DNA of 64,000 nt from contig JAWWNJ010000123.1 in NCBI GenBank assembly GCA_037176885.1, positions 124,001 through 188,000 on the forward strand, in the 5' to 3' direction. A program made the translations under genes and the position numbers. Positions within the stretch are counted from its first letter, which is position 1, and each line of letters starts with the position of its first letter. The notes beneath the pieces are model-generated. The model saw only the letters and a program-made list of their open reading frames with translations, searched no databases and was not told where the DNA came from. Positions 33,068 to 46,066 of this stretch are shown here, in pieces. This stretch comes from Favolaschia claudopus. Taxonomy: Eukaryota; Basidiomycota; Agaricomycetes; Agaricales; Mycenaceae.

Positions 33068-33993
33068 ATGCCCCGCGCATCCCAGCCGAGAACCACCAGC
33101 CGAAGACGACAAGTAAAAGAGCTCCTACACCTGATGTTCAGTGCCATCTTGACGAAGATGTACGCTGACATACCTCTAGACCACGCCTGCCATTCCACCA
33201 GAGACTTCCGACGTTACACCGGCTCGAAACGTTCCACGATTACGGCGGCTTTGTCTACACCTTTGAACAGAGGGTCTTGGACCCACAAACGGGACGTACG
33301 CTGGGGACGAGGGTCAAATATGGCATGACGAATGACATTCGACGGCGACAAGGGGAATACCGGCACTGTGAGGAGATCAGTTGGCTATACTGCTGGCCAA
33401 CAGGATGCGTCCGCTTCACGGGTTAGTCCAGTCATTTCTTTCTTTCCATTTCCGCCTACATCGGAAGCAGAAGCGGCCATTCATGGACAACTGCAGTCGC
33501 GCGGAGCGTCCCTGAGGGTTTTCAAGTGTCGCTGCGGGCATCGGCACCGCGAATTCTTCAAGAAATCCAAGATCGGGGGTCGGGATGCTATATGTCGCGC
33601 AGTCGAAGAGGTTTTGAGGGCTACGGGTCAGATCGTGCAAAGGTCAGTCATCTACGCACATCGAGATCGTTTGACCACTTACCGTTGTATAGAATGATAT
33701 TATAGCAGGTTTGTATCTATTATAGCACTGATGAAACTCTTGCACGCGAAATCCTTGATGAGACTCACCCGGCTATGTACCTAGAATCCCCACCAACACA
33801 ACCGCCGTACCCAGAGCACCCGCGAATTCCGCCTCCGCTCGCACCTCTCGAAGTCCCAAATGCTTCGTCTTCGTCAACACCTAGCGCCGACTTCATCGGC
33901 TCGGCGTCGGACGCTCCCGCCTACCCACCGCGTCCAACCTCACCCGCCCGCCAACGAATTGATTTCCCTCGGCGTATACGCGACCGGGGCTGA
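33068..33993 (+). CDS. T5orf172-domain (GIY-YIG-like) protein, 4 exons
   Basis: The exons 33068-33112, 33202-33421, 33471-33642 and 33726-33993 sum to exactly 235 codons with stop. The ATG has a GCCACC context. The domain spans about residues 25-130: GGFVYTFEQRV, RVKYGMTNDIRRRQGEY, a (T)EAAIHGQLQSRGAS segment and the CRCGHRHREFF block, the order seen in fungal T5orf172 proteins of the GIY-YIG nuclease superfamily. The tail is Pro-rich (PPTQPPYPEHPRIPPP). Intron 2 ends in a tandem AAGCAG acceptor, so one extra residue is possible. Role unknown; a nuclease activity is inferred only from the superfamily. It sits just downstream of the convergent Plavaka pseudogene. Confidence 0.75.
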
Positions 33994-34590
33994 GCCTGTT
34001 GCGCCGGTACGAGTCGGTGTTCGGCTTGCTCGCTCGCGCAAACCTCGAGCCACCGCTGAATTTTACCCGGGACTTCCCTGGGACATCTTCGCTCTACGCC
34101 GGCGTCGTCTCGCGATGCCCGTGCCCTCCCACGTTCTCCTGTGTCTCCTTCCCCGACCAATGCTTCTTCGTTTCGTTGTCGTTTTCGTCTGTTTATTTTC
34201 CTGCTGCGTACTCCACCACCCCGTACTAAGACGAATAAGACTGAGTGGGCAAAGAAATCGTCGGTTGGATGACGTGCGTACCATCTCGGGGTCCGAATAC
34301 TCGACGTATTCGAACGCCCTGGAGACCTCGAGCGCAGAACACCGTCTGCATCGACCCAACGCGTGTCGGCGCCGCCACCGCCGGCGCCATAGCTGCACAC
34401 TTCTTCGTTTGGCAAAGGGCGTTGACGTGATTTTCAAGCTATGTTTTCACACTATGTCCAATTGAAAACTCATTTGATTTCCGTATCCTATAGCGCGGAT
34501 ACATCGTAATCGATTTAAATCTGCAAAAATATTAGCACCTGATAGGCTGAATAGTCGGACGAGGGGCATACACACAAGAAATTTGACCGT
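33994..34590. other. Short gap between T5orf172 gene and transposase remnant
   Basis: Overlapping ORFs on both strands are out-of-frame extensions of the T5orf172 region. No additional gene supported. Confidence 0.4.
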
Positions 34591-37500
34591 CTACACCGTC
34601 ACAAACGACGGATGCAAGAGACCCCCGCTCCGATCTACAATGCCCCACTCACCCCTTGTCGGCACTCGCCCCACCACCGCAACTACTGTACGTATGTCTT
34701 GCACGATCGGCTGCGTCTTTTGAGTATAACAAACGACTTCGTTGCAAGCATCCCTGCCAGCAGTCGAGCAGGGCCGTATCACAGCCAGCAGCCTGGTTTT
34801 TCCCGCCAAGTCACCGAAAGCCCTGCGATCGGGCAATTCGCACACCAAGATCTCCTGAATCTCTCCGTAGAACACCTGAGGTATCCATCTATTGTCATCT
34901 TCCCGCACGTTGGGCTCGTACTGGAGACCACTTGATGTCAACTCCCATCGTATAAATGAAAGATATTACTCACACGCCCGTATAACATCTCTCTCTCGCT
35001 AGCTTCCTCTAAATCAATGTGACTCGCACACGCGGCACGAAAACTGTCCCCCTCCCAAGATGCGCATCTTGCCCCAGCGAGGCATCACTTCAGGTAACCC
35101 ACTTTTCGATGGTAGTACGTTTTGACGAAGTTACTGCCGCAAAGTAATTTGCGATACGTGTGCGGGTAATTGCGTCAGGGACATAGCCGCCTGTATAAGG
35201 TACTCCGCATTACATAGTCGTCGTCTGTACAAATGTTTGTCAGATGCGGGAATCCAGATATAACTGACGACTCACAATCCTCGTACTGCTTCTCAGACCT
35301 TGAGAGCAATGCCATATCCCGCTTGGAGTGTCGTGAAAGCTCCTCTTGCAAGTCAAACCGAGCTCTGAGTTGCTCCAAATATGCCAGATGCAAAATACGA
35401 TTATTCAGGTTCGCCCATGGGTACCGCCGCGAGCGCAGCGTCGACTGCATATAGCCACAAAAAACGTTCCATCCAAAAGGTCCACGTAGCCCAGACCGGA
35501 CCACAAAAATCTAATGTCATCCGCTATATGCAGAAATCCATGGACAGTAAGCGGACATGCACTCAATCTTGACTCTTCGTACTGGTAATAATATCTGCCA
35601 AACAATATCAGCGCGGGAAGCTGTGAAAAGAGGAAGACACCTACTCCTCGTACTTTCGCACCCAATCAATAATCTCAGCTTGCAAATTGTCAATCTCAGC
35701 GTGCGTGAGTTTGAATGCGATACACGTCTTGAGGATTTCCGCAAACTGACATGCGTGTGTGTAGTACTTCTCGTTCTTGAACCGCCCCCGCAGCAAGATT
35801 GGAGCAAGATACATGAACCAGAAAGAACCATGCCTCCGCGGTATAGTATGATGGGTTGCTGGGGAAGGAACGCACGAACTGGGAAGGTATATATTTGATC
35901 GCGTCCCGGGTTTCCTGCCAGATCTCTTCCCAAACGGCGTCCGAAATTTCGTAGTCCTCGGACCCAGTATCCAACCCTTTGTATTTACCACTCCATAATT
36001 TGACCAGATTGGGGATCATGTTCTCCGCCCGGCAGATGCATGAAATCCCAGGGCGCAGACTTTGAAAAGTCTATGGATCCTACTCGCCGTAAAACGGGGA
36101 GACCTTTGACACCATGCCTCTTCGAGATGGCTTCCTTCTTTTTGCGGGTTGCGCTGGCCTCGATCTCAGCAGCTACTCTCACTATGCTCCTGTGTGTCCG
36201 CAGAGGAAGCTGGTCTGGTATCCATGACCGACGTACGATGTTGCCGGCTGCATCTGTCTCCGGAGGATCCGTCGTGGGGGGCAGTGAGGGGCACGTAGTA
36301 GATTGTCCTGAGCAGCGGTAACGTTTCGGGTTCCCTTGATCTGACAAGATCGACAAGGCGGATGATATCCCCCAGCTCGAAGAGATTGTATGCCCGCAGG
36401 GCGAACTCTTCTCCTGCGTAGGAATCATAAGTGCGGACTCCATATGCCAGCGCCGCTAACTCGTCGTCGTACGGGATAAGGAAGCTGCGAGCATCCTTGG
36501 GTCCCATGAGGTCCCAGGGATGATACCGCTGCAGATTGTTTGGTCGAGGTGGGTTTGTATGGATGGAGGGAGATTGAAGTTCTTAATCAGAATGGGAGTT
36601 TGCGGAGGGGCCGCCACGGTTTCTCTTGAAAAGAAGGTAGGAGTCCACGCATATGCCGAGCGCAATGTCATTCTTATGACAGAAATACTTGTAGGGCATC
36701 ATCTCCCCGTCTACTGTGACATTTTTCTCGCATAAATTGAGATAATGTTGGGCGTCGAAAACATCCCGTATAGCATCTGGATCGTGCTCATATTCATGCC
36801 GATAGAGGAGAAGTTTTACTGTCTCGGGGTTTTGGAAATAGCCTTGAAGGCGGGGAATGAGGGGGGAGGGTAGCAATATAAGCGGCGCGGCTTGTGTAGA
36901 CCGGGGGTATATCGTGGTTCCTGACAATATTTGCACACATCCAAGTCTGCATCGTCACCCGTGTACGCCATACAAGAATTCACGCAGCAGTGATGCCAGA
37001 TCGGTTCCACCTGAGATAGTACCGCCATGCGATGAATCATGACATATTCAGAACTAATGTCGAGCTTGTGGTCGAAAGCGTAACGCATTTGTTCAAAAAC
37101 TTCGCGAGCCATATTGGACATCATTTTGAGATTAAAAGCGCGTATATTGTCTCTATCGCGGTCCGACATCGCATGATTACCTGCGCAGATTAGTACACAA
37201 AGAAAAACGGAATGTCAGAGAATACACACGAAGATCCCACCTGTCGCGAGCTTCATCTGGGGGACAACATTTCTTCCAGAGCTTTGATTCTTCATCTCAC
37301 GAGTGTACGGGCGGTCGGCATCCAACTCCTCGTCGAAATATTGCCATCCCACGTATTCTGCGAGTTCATCTTCTGGTAGATCCAACTTATTGAATCCGTC
37401 GGAGCCGTCAGAGTTCCCCATCGCTTTCTTCATCCTCGTACTCCTCGTCAGGTACAGGACTCGGCGCGGGGGCTACTGTCCAATTGCATCGGAACGGGCG

Positions 37501-37759
37501 AGTCCCCACTGCTCATGGAGTGATCCTCTCCATCGGCCTCGCGCTCACTCCCTTCCTCCATCGCAGAGTCTTCCGAATCAGACTCGAATTCCTCTTCTTG
37601 GTCACCCACATCCGAATCTGACGACCGAGCTTCTTCAGGGTCTGCTCGATCGTAATGCCTCCTGCGAGTGCGGCCTTGGAGGGGTTTATTGCAAAACTTC
37701 CCGCAGCGGCATATCTTGACGATGTCCTCGTGCGGTCGGCCACGAGTATGTCCAGGCAT
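34591..37759 (-). pseudogene. Plavaka-type DNA transposase, multiply frameshifted
   Basis: The minus strand starts MPGHTRGRPHEDIVKICRCG at 37759 and passes through an acidic region. It then shows the family blocks LSDRDRDNIRAFNLKMMSNM-like text, HRMAVLSQVEPIWHHCC...CxxC, RHEYEHDPDAIRDVFDAQHY, GICVDSYLLFKRNRGG, GVRTYDSYAGEEF, KGLPVLRRVGSIDFSKSAPWDFMHL (with the WDxMHL acidic residue), NLVKLWSGKYKGLD, YYQYEESRLSACPLTVHG and a C-terminal LLAVIRPCSTAGRDA...WGIVDRSG. Adjacent blocks fall in different frames at about 36865 (in a G run), 36600, 36500, 36300, 35980, 35850 and 35470. Some breaks may be introns, but several split conserved motifs, so the copy is dead. Terminal repeats were not found. 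Confidence 0.85.
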
Positions 37760-38175
37760 TTTCGAGATCCTAGGAAAAAAATTCAACACTGAGGAGCATT
37801 GTATCAAAGCGTTCTCTCACTTACACTCCCTACAAGATTTTCACAATTATTTACACTGAACTACACATTGATTACATGGATGCTGAAGTCAAAAATGTAA
37901 TAGCTTCCGAGCTCTGGTGGCATCATTGATCATTGCGCCCAACACGGCACGAACTGGCGCTTTTCCTGCAATGATCAGACTGCATTGTTGATTGATGGTG
38001 GCTCATTACTTTTCTCACCCGTACCACCGCGTCGTAAATAGCCAGGTAGAATAGAATAAACCTATATTCACGCAAATGCGCGTTCTAAGGATAAGGATAC
38101 ATAGAGCTCAAGTGGACGTGAAGTAAAAAATCAAAACTATCTTTCTGTTTCTAGAACACCCAACCAAGACGATCC
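37760..38175. other. Intergenic region upstream of the Spt5-like gene
   Basis: Contains the presumed promoters of the two divergent genes. No TATA box or repeat stands out. Confidence 0.35.
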
Positions 38176-41100
38176 ATGACTGACCCCAGCGCCGACGACG
38201 ACCAATGGTGGGAAGACAACTATGCACAAGACACACAAGACACTATGGAGAGCGCGTCAAAATACGAAGCAACGGCGCTGGGATACCTGGAGGTTATATG
38301 GGGACGAAGAGGAGGACGACGACCATGGTACGTGTAAGGTCAATAGACTTGCTTATGCGCGGCGCGTTGACCATGTTTTTCCTCAGACAACACCGCTATG
38401 GATGAGGATGTACCACCTACCATTTTGGATCCTCCATCTTCACCAGGTAAATCAGTGTATGCTCAGAGAATGTGTCTGACTGTTTTTCGGTGGCAGGAGC
38501 TCTCGCGAGCCAACAATCTATTCCAGCTACAACAAGCACTGATTTACTTGAAGTATGTGCTTTTTGTTGACCTGCAACAGCGGTTAATTTGAGTAGCCAC
38601 CCCCTACGCAGAATTTGGAGCGGGAGGATACCGACGAGGTCTCCATCCCCCGTGATGTCATGAAGTTTTTCGACCTGGAGGCGCTGGATGGAGAGGATGA
38701 GGTAGACGAACCGGCAACGGTGGAAGACCAGGGTAAATGTGGGATCCGTAATCTTTTTATTCACGCTAAGACTGTATAACAGATTTTATCGACGACAAAC
38801 AGGCGACCGAGGAAGGGGCATCGATTCAATCTGCGTTTCGGCCGCTGAATCTCGCGATCGACGACAGCGAGAACCCCGATGAGATTGTACGCAATTTACG
38901 CTCCCGATACGGTGTCGTGAGGGCTAGGCTTCCCGAAGACTCTGATTTCTCTGCGCCCCCCAACCTCCCAAATGCCTTCCAAAACCTGCATCTCGTCCCC
39001 ACAATCCATGATCCCGAACTCTATCGCGTGAAGGTGCACCCAGGGTGTGAATACGCCTTCATTCATTGGCTATACTCCCTCGTTCCTGACAACTCCACCA
39101 ACCCACTGCTCCTCTCGGCTTTCTACCGCCCAGATACTCGCGGATGGGTTTACGTGGAGACTCTGAATCGCAAAACCCTTCAATGGGCTTTGCAGAATCA
39201 GCGAGTGAAGCTTTGTGATTTGGTTCCCGTGGCTGACCGTGTCGCGCTACTCCAAGTACCCAGCAGCCACCTTCATCCCGGTTGGGCCAAGCTTCAAAAC
39301 GCCGGGATATACGACGGCGATATTGGGTTCGTGCGGAACGTGCACTCAGATCCAGCTCTGGTATACGTAGTGCCGCGATACCACACCTTTGGGGACGAGA
39401 CAGTAGACTCACGGGGCAATAAAATACGACCTCCTCGAAGACCATTTACCATGAACCGGCGGTGGGCTGGTGCCGCCTCGCGACCTAACACGCGAGTGAA
39501 TCGCGCGCCGCGCGTTGCTGTGTCGGATGGATCGATATTTGATGACGGTTTGACCTCTGTCTTGTTTCGTGCAAGTCAGCTCGAGCAACGCGGAATCCGA
39601 CCTAGTGAGAGTGATCTCGAGTTTTTCCGTGCGGCGCGAGTGCGGGATCTGGATGAAGCAGACCTGGAATCCCCTTCTCTTGCCCTTCACGAGGGGGAGC
39701 GGTTTGTGATCCCTGCTGGGCGGTCTTGGTCTTTTGTTGACCGCAAGGGCAAGAAAGGCACAAGCACCTCAGGCATCGCGGGCGACATCCTGGCTATCAA
39801 AGATGTCAACGGGGAGCGCATGGCGGCATGCACAGATCATTGGGATGAGGACGACGACTTCAAGATCATCCCCGTTCGCTTCATGTCACGCAGTCAGATG
39901 AATCACCCACTCACCCTGCGGCTTTTCGACCGAGTACTGATAGTAGGGGGTCTTGTTGGTCGTGGGCGCACAGGGCGTGTTGTCAGCATTGATTCGGATG
40001 GAATCGTCGAACTTTACCTCACCTCCTCTCTCGCCGACGAATCTTCGTCCAGTGCAGACCAAGTTCCGTTTGAAATGTGCGATCTAGCAATTTGCTTCAT
40101 ACCTGGAGACTGGGTGGATGTTGTACGAGGTAAACACAACGGGCTGAAAGGTCTCATCGTTGGTTTTCGCTCCAGAGGTATCGCCGAGGTGTTTTTGGTA
40201 AGATCATATAGAGCTTTATCTCGTGGGTCAACTAACCATGTTGTCAGCCCCCGATATCCACCGAAGACATTGGCAACGTCATTCAGGTCCCGTTCTACGC
40301 TCTAAAGCCTTCACGTCCCGAAGAACCACAGTTTGTGCAGTGGAGTGCCTCACTCCCCGCTCCGATTGACTATAACTCGGATTCGCTTTCGCAGGAGATC
40401 CACTCCGCCAAGGAGTCCAGCTTTGCAACGGTCCTGGTACAGGGATCGGCTCTCCGGCATTGTTTTGCCCAGGAGCTTCTGCGACAGGATGCGAAACTCC
40501 GGCACAAGGTCGCGCTCGCCATGAAAACGGGACGCGAATTCTTCGGTCAGCAAGTACGAGTGGTTGGCGGGGCAAGTGGGGACAAGAAAGCTTTTGTAGG
40601 TGATGCTTTCAAAGGGCAGACGGGTCAAGTGGTTGGCGGAACGCTAGCACAACGGTCTCCGTATCAAAACTCGTCGCAGCAGGAATCGTTGGAAGAGACT
40701 GTTGACCGCGTTCTACGAGGTGACAAGCACATCTGGAGGGGAGCTATGATGCACGTTCAACTTGAAGGGCCGACTCCGCGGCGGGTGCAGGTCGCGATTG
40801 ACCATTTGCAGGACACCAAGTTAGTTTCGTTCAAGTCTCGAGAGCCTGTTCTGACCGATAGATCATCCAGTACCCGTCTCCCCCTATTAGCATCCGCCCA
40901 TGTTCCATGGACGGGTCCACCCCGAGCTGTTACACCCCCGCCTCCCCCCGAAGAAGCTGTTTGGCTCGATACACTAACTCCTCGAGATCCCAAAGAACAG
41001 ATGGAATTGGACGCTCGAAAAGGTATGCTTCTCCATTTTTGCCAGCATCACTGGTCTCACCAACTGCAGCGGAGCAATTTGGTACTTGGCTGTGTCAGCC

Positions 41101-41626
41101 AGCGCTTGCTGGGAAGCGTCTCGACGTCCAGGTCGACGTCTCCGTTGTCCCAGCACATTGGGCTCAGAAATGGCCCAAGAAATTGGCTTCTTCGCACGGG
41201 GAGACTGGATATGTCGTGATGAAGCAGTCATTCGACCCCAAAAGAAAAAAAGCGCTGGCAAAGATCGGGGTCATGGCTTCCAATCTCCATTGCCCTGTCG
41301 AGAATCTGAAGCCCATGCGCACTCTCTTCGTCCCACATATCCACGCGGGGAGGGAGAGCATCTCAGAGCGCGCTGTGCGTGTAGTTGTCATCGGTCCAGA
41401 TGTTGCAGGCAATAATCAGCATCTGGGACAATACGCTCGTGTCATGCCGCTGAAGTCCCAATTGAAAGACGCAGTTCAAGTCCGTTTCGCCCTACCGGAA
41501 GGCGGAATAGGAATGTTCCCACTTTTCTCATTATGTCGCGTGTTGAATAGGCAGCCAGCTGGGGAAAAAGACATGGTTTCCCGATTTTCTCTATCGGATC
41601 CGACACTAAATGTAGACGATATATGA
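38176..41626 (+). CDS. Spt5-like protein (acidic N terminus, NGN, KOW repeats)
   Basis: Exon 1 starts at ATG 38176 (MTDPSADDDQWWEDNY). Later exons are 38387-38446, 38497-38552, 38612-38732, 38783-40197, 40248-41022 and 41070-41626, all phase-consistent with 47-59 bp introns, for about 1040 residues. An acidic N terminus leads to an NGN-like domain (YRVKVHPGCEYAFIHWL...GWVYVET) and several KOW-like segments (IYDGDIGFVRNV, GIAGDILAIKDV, LFDRVLIVGG...GRTGRVV, FIPGDWVDVVRGKHNGLKG). Spt5 with Spt4 clamps elongating RNA polymerase II; this divergent paralogue lacks the C-terminal repeats of true Spt5. The first ~40 codons are one base out of frame with the acidic GDEEEDDDH segment (about 38260-38305), so the N terminus carries a frameshift or the true start differs. 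Confidence 0.82.
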
Positions 41627-41747
41627 GCGATCCGAATAAGTACATGATCTTGCCAAATAAGTAGAAATTGTATTTTGGTCTGACGCAATGGAATAAAAAG
41701 GTGACGCGGGACATGTGACCGCGTCCCTTCCTTTTCCTTTACCCCCA

Positions 41748-44700
41748 ATGCCCAAGAACGACAAGAAGTCTGCCCCCAAGGCCAAGCCCGCATCAGGTCA
41801 AAAGAAGACGACCGTGAAACCTCCAGAAACACTCAACGAGAAAGAAGCGCGTCTCGCGGAAAAGGAAGCAAAACTAGCTGAACGCGAGGCAGAGTTGAGT
41901 ATGTCGCGTCGCTCTCAGTAACAGAAAGGCGCTGATCATTCCTTCAGATGACAAAGCTCGTTCATTGAAGCGCAAGCGCGAAGCCAAGCTGATCCCTGCG
42001 CCCCCGGGTCAGTCCGGCCGCAAGAAGGGCGGATACAACCTCCAGGAAGTATTAGAACTCGACGACAAGGATTACCTGCGGCGTTATGTGAGCCACTGGA
42101 TCTTTTGCTACGTCTGCACCTACTGACACGACTCATCAGCGTATGGTCAAACGATTCACCTACGAACACATGTCGAACTTTGAGGCATATGGACTCCAAT
42201 CGAAGCAAAAGGCTCAGCAAATGCTGATCAAAGTAGTTATTCGTCTCTTGACCTCTCGTCATATTCGTGAAGCTTACCTCAAACAGGTTCAAGAGGGCAT
42301 TCCCTATTTCAGACAATTTGAAAATGCATGGGCTGCGAAGGAGATCGCCCGGACCTTTCTGGGCGGCGAGCAAAAAAGGCGGAGGAAAGACGATGCAGAA
42401 GAGGAGGCCGCATGGGCGAAGGAACAGGCGGAGTTGGAAGAAGAGCCCAGCTCAAAGCGTCCTAAACTTCCGACTTCCTCAAAGTCTAAATCTATGGCCA
42501 CTCAGAAAAAAATTGTACGCTATTTCTTCCTGTCTACTATCTTCTCTGACCTTTTGTATCTTTAGTCCAAGCGCAAAATCGTGGAGAGGTCTTCAGACTC
42601 GGAGGACGATGCTGCGGTCTTGTCTCCGGGTCCTGATGACGACGACACGGACTGGGAGGATATAGAAGAAGAGGACGACAGCTCTGATGTGAAGCAAGTG
42701 AGGATGGTAGATGTAAGTTCCCAGTATTTAATATGCTTCCCACACCCACTCATTCTTTTCCAGGCGAACGAGCAGGGACAGTTCCCCGACACCGACGATC
42801 AAACGGTCGATGTAAATACCCAGGATTTATTATGTTTCGCATACCCACTCATTTTTTCCAGGAAAACGACCAGGAATACTTCCCCGACAACGACGATGAT
42901 CCCCGGGAGTTCCACGATCATGTCATGATTGTGGATGAAAAGGTTTGTTGTTTTTCATTCGTTTAGGCCATCGCTGATCAAGATTAGGAAAATCGCGCTC
43001 CCAGCCCCGCGTCTCCCGCTGCAGCCGGCGTACAAACCCTCGCAACCCCTGCCAAGAAGATTGACAAGGGTAAAGGGAGAGCCCACAACGCGCAGGTCTC
43101 ACGGGCAGCCCGAAACAAACACGCCACCGAAACTCCGGAAGCGGCCCTGACCTGGGACACACTTCCCAAGACCTGCCCCAGTGTGATGTGCACCGACACG
43201 CTCCCTCGTGAACCCGTCGCAAAAATTCTATCCCTGTTCGAGAAGCGCCGTGCGCAACAAAAGCTCGGCGACAAAGGCGTGCGCATCATCGAGCTAGAAA
43301 TATGTTCCGCCATAACTACGGAGCGTCGCAAGGGAGCGGTATTCGCGTTGGGCCAGCGCCGGCAGTGGCTTCCAAATTTCGATCCGCGGGTTTTGGCGCG
43401 TCGTCTGGTGGAGAACGAGTTGTGCAACTCTTATGTGCAGATGATCCTCGAACCACACTACTTGGCATCGCAGCCAATCTGGCAGGAGTTTCTCCTGGCG
43501 ATAAACTATAAGCTTCTTGCCTTCGAGGGTTCACAGAACAAGAGGGAGTTCCCTGCCCTATTGGAGCATAGGGCGTGCGGGTAGTAAGTGTTGTGTCCTC
43601 GACCATGTTGTCGCGACTGAAGTGATTTGCAGTTACGGGCCTCAGGGCGTGTACTTGATCACATCATGCCTTCGACGATTCATTTCCACGATCGCCGACC
43701 GCATGAATTTAGAGGTGATGCTATACAGAACTGTGGATAGCATCGTGGCCAACGACGAGGTCAACTTTGACTATAACGACTTCGCGTCGGCCAACCACAT
43801 CAGCCTGCAAGATTTCGTTGACTGGATTCTGGTCCCGTATGCAGCCACACGCCTTATTATGCAAGATCTTCGGTACGACGACTACGACAACGCCTCCCTC
43901 GAGAGGTTCAGCAGCAAAGAGTACGGAGAGTTATTCAACCCGGAAGATGATTTTGACGAGGCTGCTGATGATGTTTTGCGCACCAACGCGCGTGAGATGA
44001 CCAAGCTTCCCGGGGCGGAACAATTCCACATCCTCCACCCGCGACTCAAGCCCGCTGAGCCTGCCGCCACTTCGTCTTCCTCGGTAGGCGAAGGGAGCGC
44101 GCGTCCCGCTCCCGTGGCTCTGCCGTCCAGCTCTCGCCGCACCCCTCCCATCACGCATCAAACATATGCCCCTGCTTCCGTAGGCCAAACGATCGCGCCT
44201 CCCGCTCCCAATGCCTCGCAATCGAGCTCACGCGACACCCTTCTTGACACGCGCCAACCCCACGTCGGTGGAAGCGGCTCACGTTTTGCTGCTTCTCCAT
44301 GGCTCGGTTCTAAACCTCCGCCTTCCTCCGCCTTCGGAGATGGTTTCGTTCCCTCAAGCTCTGCTCTCAACAACGGTCGATATATGTTTCCCACAACTGC
44401 ATCTCCCTTCGGTGGCCCCAGCACCTCTTCTCACAGATATCCTCATTCGTCGGTTACTCCGGGCAAGACTTATGTTGACGTACTCATGGGCCCCAAGCCA
44501 GTGACAGCACCCGTGAAGATGGAGCCATCGGGGCTTACCACACCGCTGCTCAACATATCCGCTCCTCCCAGACATCGTCGCGCATTGGCAGCTACGAGAC
44601 CTCCGTCTGTGCAAAACGCGGTGATGACGGAAAAATCCACGCCGCAAGTGATCGAGGTCGACGAAGACGCCTCTGTGGCCAAATCGACGACAAAACCAGT

Positions 44701-45042
44701 TGCGGTTGTGGCAGGGGGTACAGCGACACTCAAGGTCGGTGTTGCCGTTTTTCTTCGAAACATAACTGACGCCTTGTGTGGTTATAGATTAAGTTGCCTC
44801 CCCCAAAAGGCGTGGTGCAGAAGCCAATAACGCTTGCGGACTACGAAGAGGTGAGCCGTATGTGAACATCAATAGACTTCGCTGAGTTTCTGCCCGCTCA
44901 GCCCGTTCAGCCAAAGCAGAAGGCAACGAAAACAAAGCAGGTAACGAAACAAAAGTCGAAGGCCCCTGGCGCTGCAAAGGACAGCGGAGATGCGAAAACA
45001 CGGCGCACGAGCAAGCGCCTCAATCCTCCCGAGGAAAAGTAA
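41748..45042 (+). CDS. Uncharacterised 947-aa charged, probably nuclear protein
   Basis: Ten exons (41748-41898, 41948-42087, 42140-42514, 42566-42712, 42764-42811, 42862-42942, 42988-43583, 43633-44734, 44788-44850, 44902-45042) total 948 codons with every junction in phase. The N terminus is Lys/Glu-rich coiled coil (EKEARLAEKEAKLAEREAEL). A KRFTYEHMSNFEAYGL segment, acidic runs and a conserved-looking folded region (REPVAKILSLFEKRR to VDWILVPYAATRLIMQDLRYDD) follow, then a Ser/Pro-rich linker and a basic tail (RRTSKRLNPPEEK). Exons 5 and 6 arise from a local duplication. I do not recognise a named domain. It starts 122 bp after the Spt5-like gene on the same strand. Confidence 0.82.
42713..42909 (+). 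repeat. Tandem intron-exon duplication inside the 947-aa gene
   Basis: Intron 4 plus exon 5 (42713-42811) and intron 5 plus the start of exon 6 (42812 to about 42909) are about 80% alike. Both introns contain ACCCACTCATT and end TTTCCAG. Both exons encode (A/E)N(E/D)Q-x-x-FPD-x-DD. Confidence 0.85.
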
Positions 45043-45454
45043 TATGTTTTAAAGTTTGGACTTTGTCATGGACTAGGACTTTTTCGCAGATTTTTCTTGG
45101 ACTCTCCCGTAGACTTACTTACCGTAGCATGAACTAACTAGCACTACCATCACGTATAACCCGAACTGCTGTAGAATGACCATTTTGAAGAACTACGTAG
45201 CGCCGAAAAAAAAGATTTTCCTCCGTATTTATTGTTGTTTACTCGACACGGTCAATAGCGTGTTTGTTATTGTTGACGTGTTTGTTGACGCGTCTCTTCC
45301 TTTCCTCCCACCACCCTGCCCGACCCCGCGCTTTCTGCAGCCTTCTACGCGTCGCATACGGCACACACTGACTCTAGACGTCGCCCAACACCTCCCAACC
45401 GCCTTGTAGTGTCTCCTTGGCGGGCTGCTTGCCCGCTCGCAAGGCTGACGCGTC
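45043..45454. other. Gap with several ACGCGT motifs
   Basis: No gene. Two ACGCGTC sites occur here (about 45286 and 45349) and more lie right of the MITE. See the finding on MluI cell-cycle-box motifs. Confidence 0.4.
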
Positions 45455-46066
45455 TAGTGTTGCCGCGGTTAGGTTCGGAACCGATTCCGAACCTGAACCG
45501 AACCCGAACCGAACCTGAATTCAGGTTCGGGGAGGTTGTCTGCACCGAACCGAACCCCAGGTGCGGTTCGGGGTTCGGAGGAATTGAAGATTTCCCGAAC
45601 CTGTGCGAACCGATGCTGAACCCCTGGCCAAATCTTGGAGTCTGTGGATCAGTTCCGCATAATTTCAAGCATATTTGATTCTCGGGACATGAGAAAACCT
45701 GCATCCCACTGGGTCAGAAGTAGATACAACTCAAATGGTTCCAAATTTCGATCTCAAACCAATTGACAGCTTCAGATTTCAGGACTTAGACACCCATTAT
45801 GGCTTGTTCAATGTATTTAGTGAGTGGTGTTGTCAATGGGAGGCATAGAAAAATACTTAAAAGACTTACATGGGCAGATTTTTCAGTTTCAAACCGTGGG
45901 AAACAGGTTCAGGTTCGAAAAGGTTCGAACCCGTTCTGAACCTCAACGAACCGAACCTCTGGTTAGGTTCGGGGTTCGGAGAATTGGCCGAACCGAACCC
46001 CAGGTGCGGTTCGGGGTTCGGATTTTTTGGTGAAAAACCGAACCTAACCGAACCCCGGCAACACTA
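45455..46066. mobile_element. hAT-type MITE rich in GGTTCGG/CCGAACC
   Basis: The ends are TAGTGTTGCCG / CGGCAACACTA. The 8-bp duplication GACGCGTC flanks it at 45447-45454 and 46067-46074. Outer parts are filled with AACCGAACC/GGTTCGG units in both orientations, including a GAACCCCAGGTGCGGTTCGG block present twice. No ORF. TIR similarity to the 25816-26097 element (YAGTGTTGSC) suggests related transposases. Confidence 0.9.

Noticed and set aside
33860..34465. 201-codon plus-strand ORF
   Set aside because: It overlaps the last exon of the T5orf172 gene in another frame and shows no domain; a shadow ORF.
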